DNA of 51,443 bases. Source: Desulfonauticus submarinus (GTDB lineage Bacteria > Desulfobacterota > Desulfovibrionia > Desulfovibrionales > Desulfonatronovibrionaceae). Below are positions 35,359 through 44,430 of the stretch, piece after piece (within the stretch, counting starts at the first letter, position 1; each line of letters begins with the position of its first letter). Position numbers and translations under genes: made by a program. The notes beneath the pieces were generated by a model, which saw only the letters and a program-made list of their open reading frames with translations, made no database searches and had not been told where the DNA came from. The DNA lies in contig NZ_FNIN01000013.1 in the NCBI RefSeq assembly GCF_900104045.1, positions 1-51,443 of the forward strand, read 5' to 3'.

Positions 35359-36671
35359 TAATTATAGGAGCAGGTCCAGGAGGCTATCAAGCAGCCTTAG
35401 AGGCAGGAAAACAAGATTTAAAAACCGCTCTTATTGAAGAAAAAAAATTAGGCGGAACATGTTTAAATGTTGGCTGTATTCCTACTAAGTTATTTTTAGG
35501 TGCAACAGAGCCTATAGAAGAAATAAAATCCTTAACTCGTATTCGTTTGGGAAAAGGACATTTTGATTTATCCGTATCTGCTCTTTTAAAGCGAAAAAAA
35601 AATCTTATCTCTGCTACTCAAAAAGCTATTGCCCAAACTTTAAAAAAATTTAATATAGATATTTTTCAAGATAAAGGTATCTTTGAGAACAAAACAACTT
35701 TAAAACTACAAAAACAAAATATATCTCTCTCTTTTAAAAATGCCATTATTGCTACTGGAACATCAGAAAGAGTTATTCCTGGACTAGAGTTTGACGGTAA
35801 TCTAATCTTATCTTCTTCCCAGATCTTAGAGTTAGAAGACATTCCTCCAACTCTGGCTATTATTGGCAGTGGACCAATTGGATTAGAACTTGGACAATAT
35901 TTTAGTCGTCTTGGTTCAAAGATAATGCTTATAGAAGCCTTAGATAGACCAGCTCCTTTAGAAGATCCAGATATAAGTAAAGAAATTTTTAAACATTTAA
36001 AAAAAGAAAAATGGGAGTTATATTTTAAAAGTAAAGTAAAAAAAATTACTATTAAAGATAAAAGAGTATTTATACATTTAGAAAATGAAATTATTGAAGC
36101 TGATAAATGCCTTGTAGCCATTGGAAGACTTCCTAACACAAAAAACATTGGACTAGAAAAAATAGACATTGCTACTAATAAAGGCTTTATTCCTGTGGAT
36201 AATTACTTAAAAGCAAGTAAGAATATTTTTGCTATTGGAGATGTAAATGGTAAGGCTATGCTTGCCCATGCAGCTGCAGACCAAGGAGAATATGTAATAA
36301 GGCTCATTGCAAACAAGGAAAACTCTCCTTACTTTCCCAAAACAATTCCCAGTTGCATTTATGGCTTTCCAGAAGTGATAAGTGTGGGTAAAAAAGAACT
36401 AGACCTTAAGGGACAAGAATATAATATAACTAAAGTTCCTCTTATTTCTAATCCTATTGCCCAGGCACATGGTTTAGGAAATGGTTTTATTAAAGTTATT
36501 TGGCAAAAAAAACAAGTGGTAGGCATAAGCGCAGTAGGATTTAGAGTATCTCATTTAATTACTTTGGCCACAATTATAGTAAACCAAAAATGGACTAAAG
36601 CCCAAGTAAGAGAGCATATTTTTGCTCATCCAACACTAGATGAAAGTCTAAAAGAAGCACTTTTACAATGA
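35346..36671 (+). CDS. lpd: Dihydrolipoamide dehydrogenase
   Basis: 441 residues. FAD site GAGPGGYQAALEAG, redox disulfide GGTCLNVGC (C39 and C44), NAD site IGSGPIGLELGQYFSRLGS, KNIFAIGDV and the C-terminal HPTLDE with the active His-Glu pair. It reoxidises the lipoyl arm of GcvH. A little shorter than typical Lpd (about 460-475). The start overlaps gcvPB. No gcvT follows, so the T protein must lie elsewhere. Confidence 0.94.
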   Translation: MYDVVIIGAGPGGYQAALEAGKQDLKTALIEEKKLGGTCLNVGCIPTKLFLGATEPIEEIKSLTRIRLGKGHFDLSVSALLKRKKNLISATQKAIAQTLKKFNIDIFQDKGIFENKTTLKLQKQNISLSFKNAIIATGTSERVIPGLEFDGNLILSSSQILELEDIPPTLAIIGSGPIGLELGQYFSRLGSKIMLIEALDRPAPLEDPDISKEIFKHLKKEKWELYFKSKVKKITIKDKRVFIHLENEIIEADKCLVAIGRLPNTKNIGLEKIDIATNKGFIPVDNYLKASKNIFAIGDVNGKAMLAHAAADQGEYVIRLIANKENSPYFPKTIPSCIYGFPEVISVGKKELDLKGQEYNITKVPLISNPIAQAHGLGNGFIKVIWQKKQVVGISAVGFRVSHLITLATIIVNQKWTKAQVREHIFAHPTLDESLKEALLQ

Positions 36672-36682
36672 TAAAAGGTAAT

Positions 36683-36713
36683 TAGACAAAATCATAAATT
36701 CATGAAATATAAT
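36683..36713 (+). promoter_or_regulatory. Candidate promoter of maf
   Basis: A perfect TATAAT (36708-36713) with TAGACA 19 bases before it. The start would fall near 36720, leaving a leader of about 20 bases with no strong ribosome site. Confidence 0.4.
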
Positions 36714-36739
36714 CTAGATAAAACAAAAGTATTGTTGCA

Positions 36740-37339
36740 ATGAAAAGAGGACCTTTTAGAAACAAAAAGGATATTGTTTTAGCTTCTAAATCTCCAAGAC
36801 GCCAAGAGCTTTTATCTCTTTTGGGAATTTGTTTTTATGTCCACCCTAGTAAGTTTAAGGAACCTAAACCTTTTAACATCTCTCCAAGTGATTACGCTCT
36901 CCTTTTGGCGAAAAAAAAAGCTGAAGAGGTTGCCCATACATTTCCACAAGCAGCAGTGCTAGGGGCAGATACCATTGTAGTAATAGGAGATAAAATTTTA
37001 GGTAAACCCAAAAATCAATCACAAGCCTTAGAATACCTTACCCTCTTACGAGGAAAAATTCATACAGTAATCACAGCAGTAGCCTTAATAGAAAAAAATA
37101 CAGCTCATACTTTTTTTGTTCAAAGCAAAGTTAAAATAGCTAACTTTTCTTCATCTGTCTTAAAAAATTATATTGCAACACAAGAACCTTTGGACAAGGC
37201 AGGAGCTTATGCTGTTCAAGGTATAGGAGGTTTTTTAGTAGAAGAAATACAAGGCTCTTATACCAATGTAATTGGACTTCCTCTTACTGAAACAACAAAA
37301 TTGTTAATAGAAAAACAAATTATTGTTCTCAACCAATAA
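36740..37339 (+). CDS. maf: Maf-family nucleoside triphosphate pyrophosphatase
   Basis: 199 residues. IVLASKSPRRQELLSLLG near the N-terminus, AAVLGADTIVV with the catalytic Asp, GKPKNQSQALEYLTLLRGKIHTVITAV, and DKAGAYAVQGIGG. It hydrolyses non-standard or methylated nucleotides (dTTP/UTP or modified), keeping them out of nucleic acids. No good Shine-Dalgarno before the ATG. It stands alone between lpd and the convergent higBA pair. Confidence 0.93.
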   Translation: MKRGPFRNKKDIVLASKSPRRQELLSLLGICFYVHPSKFKEPKPFNISPSDYALLLAKKKAEEVAHTFPQAAVLGADTIVVIGDKILGKPKNQSQALEYLTLLRGKIHTVITAVALIEKNTAHTFFVQSKVKIANFSSSVLKNYIATQEPLDKAGAYAVQGIGGFLVEEIQGSYTNVIGLPLTETTKLLIEKQIIVLNQ

Positions 37340-37453
37340 TACTTAAAAAATTCTATCATTTAAAAGATAAATACACCAATTTGCGAAATTTTTTCACTGA
37401 TATATTCTGATATATTTTCATTAGATATAATAGACTATTTATTAAACCTTTTT

Positions 37454-37777
37454 TTAAATCTCTGCTATTTCATGTGTTAACTTCAATGGCTTAATCTCTT
37501 TTAATACACTTCTTTCTTTCTTTATTGCTCGGTAAAGATCCCATCTAAGCTGTAAGTTAAGCCAAAAATCTTCAGATGTACCCAAAAATTTAGCCAATCT
37601 TAGAGCAGTACTAGGTGTAATACCTCTTTTTCCATTTATAATTTCATTTATCCTTTGATATGGCACTTTTATGCCTTTAGAAAGCTCTTTTTGAGTTATA
37701 CCCATAGGCTTCAAAAACTCTTCCAAAAGCATCTCTCCTGGATGAGTAGGTTCCCTATGCGTTGGTATTCTTACCAT
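37454..37777 (-). CDS. higA: HigA-type antitoxin
   Basis: 107 residues. PTHPGEMLLEEFLKPMGITQKELSKGIKVPYQRINEIINGKRGITPSTALRLAKFLGTSEDFWLNLQ is the XRE helix-turn-helix of the HigA/VapI group. It neutralises the upstream toxin and represses the operon. AAGGGG precedes the ATG, three bases after the toxin stop. Toxin-first order is the HigBA norm. Confidence 0.93.
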   Translation of the reverse strand: MVRIPTHREPTHPGEMLLEEFLKPMGITQKELSKGIKVPYQRINEIINGKRGITPSTALRLAKFLGTSEDFWLNLQLRWDLYRAIKKERSVLKEIKPLKLTHEIAEI

Positions 37778-37780
37778 TTT

Positions 37781-38080
37781 TTACCCCTTGTGATAATCTA
37801 TTATTTCTACTTCTGATGGCCCTTTGTCCTCCCATACAAAACAAATACGATATTGTTCGTTTATTCTAATGCTGTACTGTCCTCTTCTATTTCCTCTTAA
37901 GGCTTCTAGCTTGTTACCAGGAGGAATCAACAAATCTTCTATTGTTGCTACCGAATCAAGTTGATCTAATTTTCTTCTTGCTATTTTCCAAAGCTGTTCA
38001 GGACAAATTTTTCTAGCCTTTTTAGTGTCTTTTCCATTAAAAATATCTTCTGTGCCAATATTTTTAAACGACAATATCAT
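37781..38080 (-). CDS. higB: HigB-type mRNA interferase toxin
   Basis: 99 residues of RelE/ParE fold: KKARKICPEQLWKIARRKLDQLDSVATIEDLLIPPGNKLEALRGNRRGQYSIRINEQYRICFVW is the complete HigB pattern, ending with EVEIIDYHKG. It cleaves mRNA at the ribosome when free. All usual regions are present, so the toxin is probably active. Ribosome site weak. A TTGAAA / TATTGA pair (38087-38115, minus) with a 17-base spacer is the likely promoter. Confidence 0.93.
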   Translation of the reverse strand: MILSFKNIGTEDIFNGKDTKKARKICPEQLWKIARRKLDQLDSVATIEDLLIPPGNKLEALRGNRRGQYSIRINEQYRICFVWEDKGPSEVEIIDYHKG

Positions 38081-38246
38081 ATAAACTCAATATCACGGAA
38101 TCCATGCTATTTCAAGTCTAGCTTCTGGTCATCCTTTGGCAGGCAATAAACAAACAAATACGAAAATCTTATATTTTTTCAGCTAAGTTGCGTACCATGG
38201 CTGATATTAAAATATCTCCTTAGTACGAGATGTTCTAAAAACGGTT

Positions 38247-38288
38247 GTGGGAAAGGGAAAGAAAAATATTTTTCTTTCCCTTTCCCAC
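38247..38288 (-). terminator. 42-base perfect palindrome, probable terminator of amtB-glnB
   Basis: Two 21-base arms with no spacer, one strand all purine apart from two T's near the ends (GGGAAAGGGAAAG core). On the minus strand it is followed by GTTTTTAG and lies 76 bases after glnB, consistent with termination. It is unusually long and strand-asymmetric for a terminator. Confidence 0.6.
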
Positions 38289-38363
38289 GAACTAGCAGCT
38301 ATAAAATTACTTACTCTAAACAATGATCTATCAGATTACACTACTGTTTCTCTCTTTTACACA

Positions 38364-38711
<348 letters not shown>

Positions 38712-38725
38712 TTAATTGTTATAAT

Positions 38726-39943
38726 CTACTCATATGCTCGTTCACTATGCTCACTAATGTCAAGGCCCATAACTTCTTGCTCTTCTCCTAATCTCATTGG
38801 CATGATAGCATCTATAACTTTAAATAATATCCAACTTATTCCAAAAGCATAAAGACCTACTGCTAAAACAGCCAAACATTGGGTTCCTAGTAATGAAGCA
38901 TTACCATACAATAACCCATTTGCTCCACTGGGATTTATTTTTGTAGTAGCAAAAATTCCAACACACAAAGTCCCAATAAGACCACCTAAACCGTGAATAC
39001 CCACAACATCTAAGCTATCATCATATCCAAATTTAGACTTAGCTAAAACTCCTAAATAGCAAATCGCTCCAGCTAAAATCCCAATTAAAATAGCACTATT
39101 CGGGCTAACAAAACCTGCACCTGGAGTAATAGTGGCTAAACCTGCAATTGCTCCTGAAGCAGCCCCCAATGTGGTGGGTTTTCCTGTATGTAACCACTCA
39201 ATCAATATCCACATAGCCATACCTGCCATTCCTCCCAAATGAGTAGCTACAAAAGCACTAGCAGCTACTCCATTGGCAGCCAAAGCACTTCCAGCATTAA
39301 ATCCAAACCATCCAAACCAAAGCAAACCTGTACCTAAAAGGGTCATAGGAAGGTTATGAGGAATAAAATTCTCTTTACCAAATCCTTTTCTAGGACCAAG
39401 CACCATCACCGCAGCTAAAGCAGCAGCCCCACAAGTAAGATGAACTACAAGCCCTCCTGCAAAGTCAAGAACTCCTTTAGCCTTTAACCATCCACCTGCT
39501 CCCCAAACCCAATGACAAACAGGATTGTAAACCAAAATAGCCCAAAGTAAACTAAAAATAAGAAATGGAGCAAAACGAACTCTTTCAGCAAAAGCACCAG
39601 TAATAAGAGCAGGAGTGATAATAGCAAACATACATTGATAAATCATAAATACTATCTGAGGGATTGTACTTGCATAATCTGGACTTGGAGACAATCCTAC
39701 TCCTTTTAATCCAAACCAGGCCAAAGAACCTACAATCCCTTTAATATCTGGGCCAAAAGACATACTATATCCTAAATAAACCCATTCAAAACTAATTAAG
39801 GCAATAAGGATAAAACTCTGTAAAATCGTACCCAAAACATTCTTTTTTCTAACCATTCCACCATAAAACAAAGCCAATCCAGGGGTCATTAATAACACTA
39901 ACCCAGCAGAAATTAAAATAAAGGCAGTGTCTGCACTGTTCAT
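38726..39943 (-). CDS. amtB: Ammonium transporter
   Basis: 405 residues, 11 predicted helices. MTPGLALFYGGMVRKKNVL, ERVRFAPFLIF, WVWGAGGWL, DFAGGLVVHLTCG with the first pore His, and DSLDVVGIHGLGGLIGT with the second. The C-terminal tail (MGLDISEHSERAYE) is the PII-interacting form. Strong AAGGAGG. Transcribed first in amtB-glnB; a sigma-54-like element lies upstream. Confidence 0.96.
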   Translation of the reverse strand: MNSADTAFILISAGLVLLMTPGLALFYGGMVRKKNVLGTILQSFILIALISFEWVYLGYSMSFGPDIKGIVGSLAWFGLKGVGLSPSPDYASTIPQIVFMIYQCMFAIITPALITGAFAERVRFAPFLIFSLLWAILVYNPVCHWVWGAGGWLKAKGVLDFAGGLVVHLTCGAAALAAVMVLGPRKGFGKENFIPHNLPMTLLGTGLLWFGWFGFNAGSALAANGVAASAFVATHLGGMAGMAMWILIEWLHTGKPTTLGAASGAIAGLATITPGAGFVSPNSAILIGILAGAICYLGVLAKSKFGYDDSLDVVGIHGLGGLIGTLCVGIFATTKINPSGANGLLYGNASLLGTQCLAVLAVGLYAFGISWILFKVIDAIMPMRLGEEQEVMGLDISEHSERAYE

Positions 39944-39997
39944 AGTTCCTCCTTAATTTTTTTAATTTCAATTGATTATCTTTAATCAATTCTTCCT

Positions 39998-40012
39998 ACA
40001 ACAAATATGCCT
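39998..40012 (-). promoter_or_regulatory. Candidate sigma-54 promoter of amtB-glnB
   Basis: Minus strand AGGCATATTTGTTGT: a -24 GGC and a -12 TTG with GG and the -12 G separated by exactly ten bases. The -12 C is replaced by T, so it is imperfect. It would start transcription about 45 bases before amtB, fitting nitrogen control. Confidence 0.35.
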
Positions 40013-40100
40013 ATTCTTATTTATTTGAAAAAATTATTTAATTACAATCAGTTATAATTAAAATTTTCTCTGAAAAATGTTGTTATTTGAATCTAAAAAC

Positions 40101-40143
40101 TTACAATTTTGTAAATTTTAAATATTTTTTTACAAAATTGTAA
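40101..40143. promoter_or_regulatory. Paired palindromes TTACAANNTTGTAA upstream of pgpA
   Basis: TTACAATTTTGTAA (40101-40114) and TTACAAAATTGTAA (40130-40143), each a complete dyad, centres 29 bases apart, 50-92 bases before the pgpA start. The layout resembles a double operator for a dimeric regulator. Confidence 0.4.
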
Positions 40144-40192
40144 AATTTAATAGCTTGCCCCTTTGCCAGAAAAAAAATACAGAGATTGAATT

Positions 40193-40642
40193 ATGTTTAG
40201 AATTTACTATTATTTTTCTTCAGCAGGGCCATTAGGTTTTTCGCCCATTGCTCCAGGCACTGTAGGTTCTTTATTAAGTATTTTTTTTCTCTTTTTATTC
40301 CCAAACTTAACAATGGGCATTAAGCTTATAATATCGACCATTATTTTTGTATTAGGAGCAAAGGCAGCCTCAGAAGTAGAAAAAAAATTAAAAAAGCAAG
40401 ACCCTTCTTTAGTGGTAATTGATGAAATTGGAGGACAATTATTAACTTTTCTTTTTATAACTAAACTAAACATATTAACTCTAGCAGAAGGATTTTTCAT
40501 TTTTAGAGCCTTAGATATTTTAAAACCATGGCCAATTTCTTGGGCAGAGAAGCTCCCTGCTGGCATAGGTATTATGGCTGATGATTATGTAGCAGGACTT
40601 ATAGGAAGCATTATTTTATTTGGTATGTATAATTTACTTTAA
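40193..40642 (+). CDS. pgpA: Phosphatidylglycerophosphatase A
   Basis: 149 residues, with about four hydrophobic segments. GFSPIAPGTVGSLLSI, the VVIDEIGGQL acidic motif, FRALDILKPWPISWAEKLPAGIGIMADDYVAGL: all PgpA hallmarks. It dephosphorylates phosphatidylglycerophosphate to phosphatidylglycerol. AGAGA precedes the ATG weakly. The next gene starts directly after its stop (TAAATG). Confidence 0.94.
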   Translation: MFRIYYYFSSAGPLGFSPIAPGTVGSLLSIFFLFLFPNLTMGIKLIISTIIFVLGAKAASEVEKKLKKQDPSLVVIDEIGGQLLTFLFITKLNILTLAEGFFIFRALDILKPWPISWAEKLPAGIGIMADDYVAGLIGSIILFGMYNLL

Positions 40643-41380
40643 ATGACTACTATATATTTTTTATCTATAATATTTGGTGCAGGATTTGTGCAAGGACTCA
40701 CAGGCTTTGGTTCTGTGCTTATTTCTCTTCCTCTTCTTTCCTTTTTTTATCCTTTAAAAACCTTAATCCCTTTAATAAGTTTATTTGCTCTTATAATAAA
40801 TTCAATGCTAATGTGGGATTTACGCAAAGTATTTTCCTTAAAAACAATCTTACCTCTATTTATACCTACATTAATAGGCTTACCTATTGGGGTATATCTT
40901 TTAAAAAATATCTCATCTTTTTATTTAGAGCTATCTCTTGGCATAATTTTATTTACTTATGCCCTCTATGGACTATTTATTAAACTTCCTCAAGTTAATT
41001 TACCTTCTTGGTGTAGTTGTATAGCAGGATTTTTAGCTGGGATATTAGGTGGAAGTCTAGGAACAAATGGACCACCTATTATAGTTTATACATCTCTTTT
41101 ACCTCTAGATAAATCTAAATTAAAATTTGCTCTAACCGGATACTTTTTTTTTGCTGGATTGGGAATAAGTTCAATACATGCCTATTTTGGACTAATTACA
41201 AAAGACGTAATAAAACTTTTTAGTATTGGCATAATTCCTCTTATCCTAGGAGTAATATCTGGCATTTACTTTTATAAACGCTTATCAACTAAAAAATATA
41301 AACAGCTTGTATTTGTACTTTTATTAATAATAAGCATTGTTTTCAATTATAAAGGAATCAAGTATATCTTATTCAAGTAA
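40643..41380 (+). CDS. TauE/SafE (TSUP) family transporter, second copy
   Basis: 245 residues, about eight helices, single-unit TSUP: GAGFVQGLTGFGSVLISLPLLSFFYP and the second half CIAGFLAGILGGSLGTNGPPIIVYTSLLP. It is shorter than the TSUP at 4089-5048 and lacks the signal-like N-terminus and soluble insert, so it is not a recent duplicate. The ATG follows the pgpA stop with no gap, so it is coupled to pgpA. Substrate unknown, probably a small sulfur or carboxylate anion. Confidence 0.88.
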   Translation: MTTIYFLSIIFGAGFVQGLTGFGSVLISLPLLSFFYPLKTLIPLISLFALIINSMLMWDLRKVFSLKTILPLFIPTLIGLPIGVYLLKNISSFYLELSLGIILFTYALYGLFIKLPQVNLPSWCSCIAGFLAGILGGSLGTNGPPIIVYTSLLPLDKSKLKFALTGYFFFAGLGISSIHAYFGLITKDVIKLFSIGIIPLILGVISGIYFYKRLSTKKYKQLVFVLLLIISIVFNYKGIKYILFK

Positions 41381-41455
41381 AAATTTAAATAATTAAATTC
41401 TTTTGGGTTGATCTCAATAAAAATAAATATTTTTATTTAAACAAAAGGAGAAAAT

Positions 41456-42316
41456 ATGCCTCTTTTTGGTGCCCATATGTCTATTAGCGGAGGGCTGGAA
41501 TACAGTATAAAAAGAATAAAGCAGGTTAAAGGAGAGGCTTTACAATTTTTTTCTAAAAATCAAAGACAATGGAAAATTCCTAAATTTACTTCTAAAGAAA
41601 TAGAACTTTTTTTAAATGAATATACTAAATGGGGTAATTATCCTCTTATTATTCATACATCCTATCTGTTAAACTTAGCTAGCCCAGATAAAGACCTTTA
41701 TCAAAAATCTATCCAAAATTTAATAGCAGAATTTAAGATAGCAACTCTATTAAATGTCTCTTATATTGTAACCCATCCAGGTAGTCATAGAGGAAAAGGG
41801 ATAAAATTAGGGATTTCTCTATTGGCAAATGCCATTATTGAGGCATTTGAAAAAGTGCCAGAATTCAAAGGTATTTTACTTGTAGAAAACACATGTGGAG
41901 CTGGGAATTTATTAGGAGGCAATTTAGAGGAATTTGCACTTTTAAAAGAAAAACTTTTAGACATAAAAATAGGCTTTTGTTTAGATACAGCTCACCTCTT
42001 TGGCTTTGGATATGATTTTAGAACATCTCTTACATATCAAAAGTTAAAACAAAAAATTAAAAACTATTTAGATTTATCAAATGTTAAACTATGGCACCTC
42101 AATGACTCACTCTGCGATCTTGGAAGTAAAAAAGATAAACATTTTCATATTGGTCAAGGGACAATAGGGCTCAAGGCCTTTTCTTTTATTGTTCAGGATA
42201 AAGACTTTCAAAATCTTCCCATGATCATTGAAACCCCTAAAGACAAAACTTTATCTTCAGATAAAAAAAACTTACAAACCCTAAAACAACTAGCAAAACA
42301 AGTAAGGTCTAAATAA
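41456..42316 (+). CDS. nfo: Endonuclease IV (AP endonuclease)
   Basis: 286 residues. GAHMSISGGLEYSI, ALQFFSKNQRQW, IIHTSYLLNLASPD, VTHPGSHRGKG, LLVENTCGAGN, GFCLDTAHLFGFGYD, LWHLNDS and HFHIGQGTIG supply the His, Asp and Glu residues of the three-zinc site. It cleaves DNA at abasic sites. AAAGGAG precedes the ATG. It is 75 bases after the TSUP gene and convergent with cbiB. Confidence 0.95.
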   Translation: MPLFGAHMSISGGLEYSIKRIKQVKGEALQFFSKNQRQWKIPKFTSKEIELFLNEYTKWGNYPLIIHTSYLLNLASPDKDLYQKSIQNLIAEFKIATLLNVSYIVTHPGSHRGKGIKLGISLLANAIIEAFEKVPEFKGILLVENTCGAGNLLGGNLEEFALLKEKLLDIKIGFCLDTAHLFGFGYDFRTSLTYQKLKQKIKNYLDLSNVKLWHLNDSLCDLGSKKDKHFHIGQGTIGLKAFSFIVQDKDFQNLPMIIETPKDKTLSSDKKNLQTLKQLAKQVRSK

Positions 42317-42349
42317 CAAATTTATAAAAAATTGAATTAAACTAAAGAA

Positions 42350-43294
42350 TTAGCAATAATGAAAAATTAGTATTACACTGCTTAAAATCAACAGACTAAA
42401 TACAATAGTAATGCCCCAAGCAAAATTTAAAAAAGCAAACATTCTCTCTAAATGAATATTTTGAGGATAAACACCTTTTACTCCCAAAAGGGGCTTGTTT
42501 ACAATTTTGTCAAAATAAATATTTTTACCTCCTAATTCTATTCCTAAAAGATAAGCCATGGCACTCATAGGCCAACCTGCATTAGGGCTTTGAAGTTGAC
42601 TGGCTTCTTTTTGAACAACCTTAAGAGAAAAATAGTTTTCATTTATAATACCTACTAACCAAAAAACAAAAGCACTAAAACGGGCAGGAAAATATGCTAA
42701 ACAATCATCTAGTTTTGCAGCAAAGAATCCAAGTTTATGATAATGTTTTACTTTATATCCCCACATAGAATCAAAAGTAGATACAACTTTATATACCCAT
42801 AACCAGCTTGGACCTCCGATTAAAAAATAAAACCAAGGAGCTAAAAAACCATCATTAAAATTTTCTGACATAGTTTCAATCAGAGCTTTTTTTACTTCTA
42901 AAAAATCCATTTTAGAGGTATCTCTACTAACTAAATACCCAAGTTTTTCTCTAGCATCTTCCAAGTCTTCTCTTAAAATAGCATTAAAAACCTTTTTACC
43001 CTCTCTTAAAAGAGAGCCAAAAGCTAAACCAGCAAATCCCAAATAAATAAAAAATATCCATCCTACTCTTGGAATAGAAATTAAAAACTTTACCCCATAG
43101 TAAATCAAGACACTTAAACTAATCACTGAACTAAAACCCAAAAAATATGGATATTTATTAAATTTTAAAAAAAAACCTTCTAACCACCCAATTATCTTGC
43201 CAATTCCAACCACAGGATGAGGCCAACAGACAGGATCTTTTAAAAACAAGTCTAAAATACAAGCAATTATAACATAAGTCATATATTCTAACAT
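42350..43294 (-). CDS. cbiB: Adenosylcobinamide-phosphate synthase
   Basis: 314 residues, polytopic. DPVCWPHPVVGIGKIIGWLE at the N-terminus, YLVSRDTSKMD, ETMSENFNDGFLAPWFYFLIGGP, VSTFDSMWGYK, PNAGWPMSAMAYLLGIELGG: the CbiB/CobD signature set. It joins the aminopropanol arm to cobyric acid in B12 synthesis. No other cobalamin gene is in the window and no cobalamin riboswitch is seen in the short stretch upstream. Confidence 0.94.
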   Translation of the reverse strand: MLEYMTYVIIACILDLFLKDPVCWPHPVVGIGKIIGWLEGFFLKFNKYPYFLGFSSVISLSVLIYYGVKFLISIPRVGWIFFIYLGFAGLAFGSLLREGKKVFNAILREDLEDAREKLGYLVSRDTSKMDFLEVKKALIETMSENFNDGFLAPWFYFLIGGPSWLWVYKVVSTFDSMWGYKVKHYHKLGFFAAKLDDCLAYFPARFSAFVFWLVGIINENYFSLKVVQKEASQLQSPNAGWPMSAMAYLLGIELGGKNIYFDKIVNKPLLGVKGVYPQNIHLERMFAFLNFAWGITIVFSLLILSSVILIFHYC

Positions 43295-43351
43295 ATTATT
43301 TTAACTTTAGTTTAAAAAACTATATTTTAAAGATTAAATGTCAATACAATT

Positions 43352-44407
43352 TCATAATTTCTCATAAAAACAATGCACATCTTTTGCTCTAAAACCAATT
43401 TTTATTTTGTCTCCTTCTTTAACTATCATTTCTATTAAATCCTTTTTAGTCAAAAAAGATTTAAATTCTACTGAATCAACCTCTATAATAAATTCAAAAT
43501 AAAAACCTTTTCTAAAAATTTTCTTAACTATTCCAGTAAAACAATTTTCTAAATGATTATTATTTCTATTATTTAACAAAAAAATAGCTTCTGGACGAAT
43601 TGCAATATAATTCAAAAACTTTTGTTTTTGAATAGGTATCTTTATTTTTAAAGTATTATTTATAATAGCAACATCTTTTTTTATCTGAGCAGAAAAAATA
43701 TTTTTTACTCCTACAAAATCTGCTACAAAACTAGAGTTCGGATGATTAAAAATTTGAGAAATAGTTCCTATTTGTTCTATTTGACCATTCCGAATAATAG
43801 CTCCTCTTTCAGCTAAATAAAGAACTTCAGAAAAATTATGAGAAACCATAATAAAAGTAATATTCAAATCTTTATGCAAATTTTTGAGAAGCTCTCTAAT
43901 TTCTTCTTGAAAGTTAGGATCCAAGGCAGATAGAGGTTCATCTAATAAAATAGCCTTAGGGCGTAGAACCAATGCTCTAGCTAAAGCAACTCTTTGTCGT
44001 TCTCCACCACTTAACGTATTAGGAAAACGATTCAAAAGATGAGCTATGCCCAACTTTTGAATCAAAAAATCAAGTTCTTTAAGATTTTTCTTTTGTTTTT
44101 TATATCTAAAGCCAAACAAAATATTTTCTTTTACTGTTAAGTGAGGAAATAAGGCCGCATGTTGATAGACAATTCCAAGACCTCTTTTTTCTGGTGGCAA
44201 ATAGGTGATATTTTTTTTATTTAAAAAGATATTTCCTTTGAATTGACAATTACTAGGAAAAACCCCCATTAAAGATTCTAAAAGAAGAGTTTTACCTGAA
44301 CCAGTAGGACCAATAAGCGCAAAAAACTCTCCCTCTTGAACTTCTAAATTAATATTTTGAAGTAAAAAGTTAGAAAGAGTCAAAGAAAATTCAACGACTT
44401 TTAACAT
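43352..44407 (-). CDS. wtpC: Tungstate/molybdate ABC transporter ATP-binding protein
   Basis: 352 residues from the ATG at 44407; the frame extends 32 codons further into the permease gene, but the ABC domain begins at LKVVEFSLTLSNFLLQNINLEVQEGEFF, so the downstream ATG is preferred. Walker A GPTGSGKT, Q-loop VYQHAALFPHLTVKENI, signature LSGGERQRVALARAL, Walker B AILLDEPLSALD, switch His in VSHNFSEV. A C-terminal TOBE-like domain (IRPEAIFL...) resembles that of ModC/WtpC. Last gene of wtpABC, 23 bases after the permease stop. Confidence 0.9.
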   Translation of the reverse strand: MLKVVEFSLTLSNFLLQNINLEVQEGEFFALIGPTGSGKTLLLESLMGVFPSNCQFKGNIFLNKKNITYLPPEKRGLGIVYQHAALFPHLTVKENILFGFRYKKQKKNLKELDFLIQKLGIAHLLNRFPNTLSGGERQRVALARALVLRPKAILLDEPLSALDPNFQEEIRELLKNLHKDLNITFIMVSHNFSEVLYLAERGAIIRNGQIEQIGTISQIFNHPNSSFVADFVGVKNIFSAQIKKDVAIINNTLKIKIPIQKQKFLNYIAIRPEAIFLLNNRNNNHLENCFTGIVKKIFRKGFYFEFIIEVDSVEFKSFLTKKDLIEMIVKEGDKIKIGFRAKDVHCFYEKL

Positions 44408-44430
44408 ATCAAAGACACCAATGAATCTAT

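Noticed and set aside
37380-37440. Tandem TGATATATT words after maf as a regulatory repeat or small array
   Set aside because: Only two copies of nine bases in very AT-rich DNA; not distinguishable from chance.
38081-38246. tRNA or insertion-sequence remnant between higB and the palindrome
   Set aside because: No cloverleaf or inverted termini could be drawn and no coding remnant is visible.
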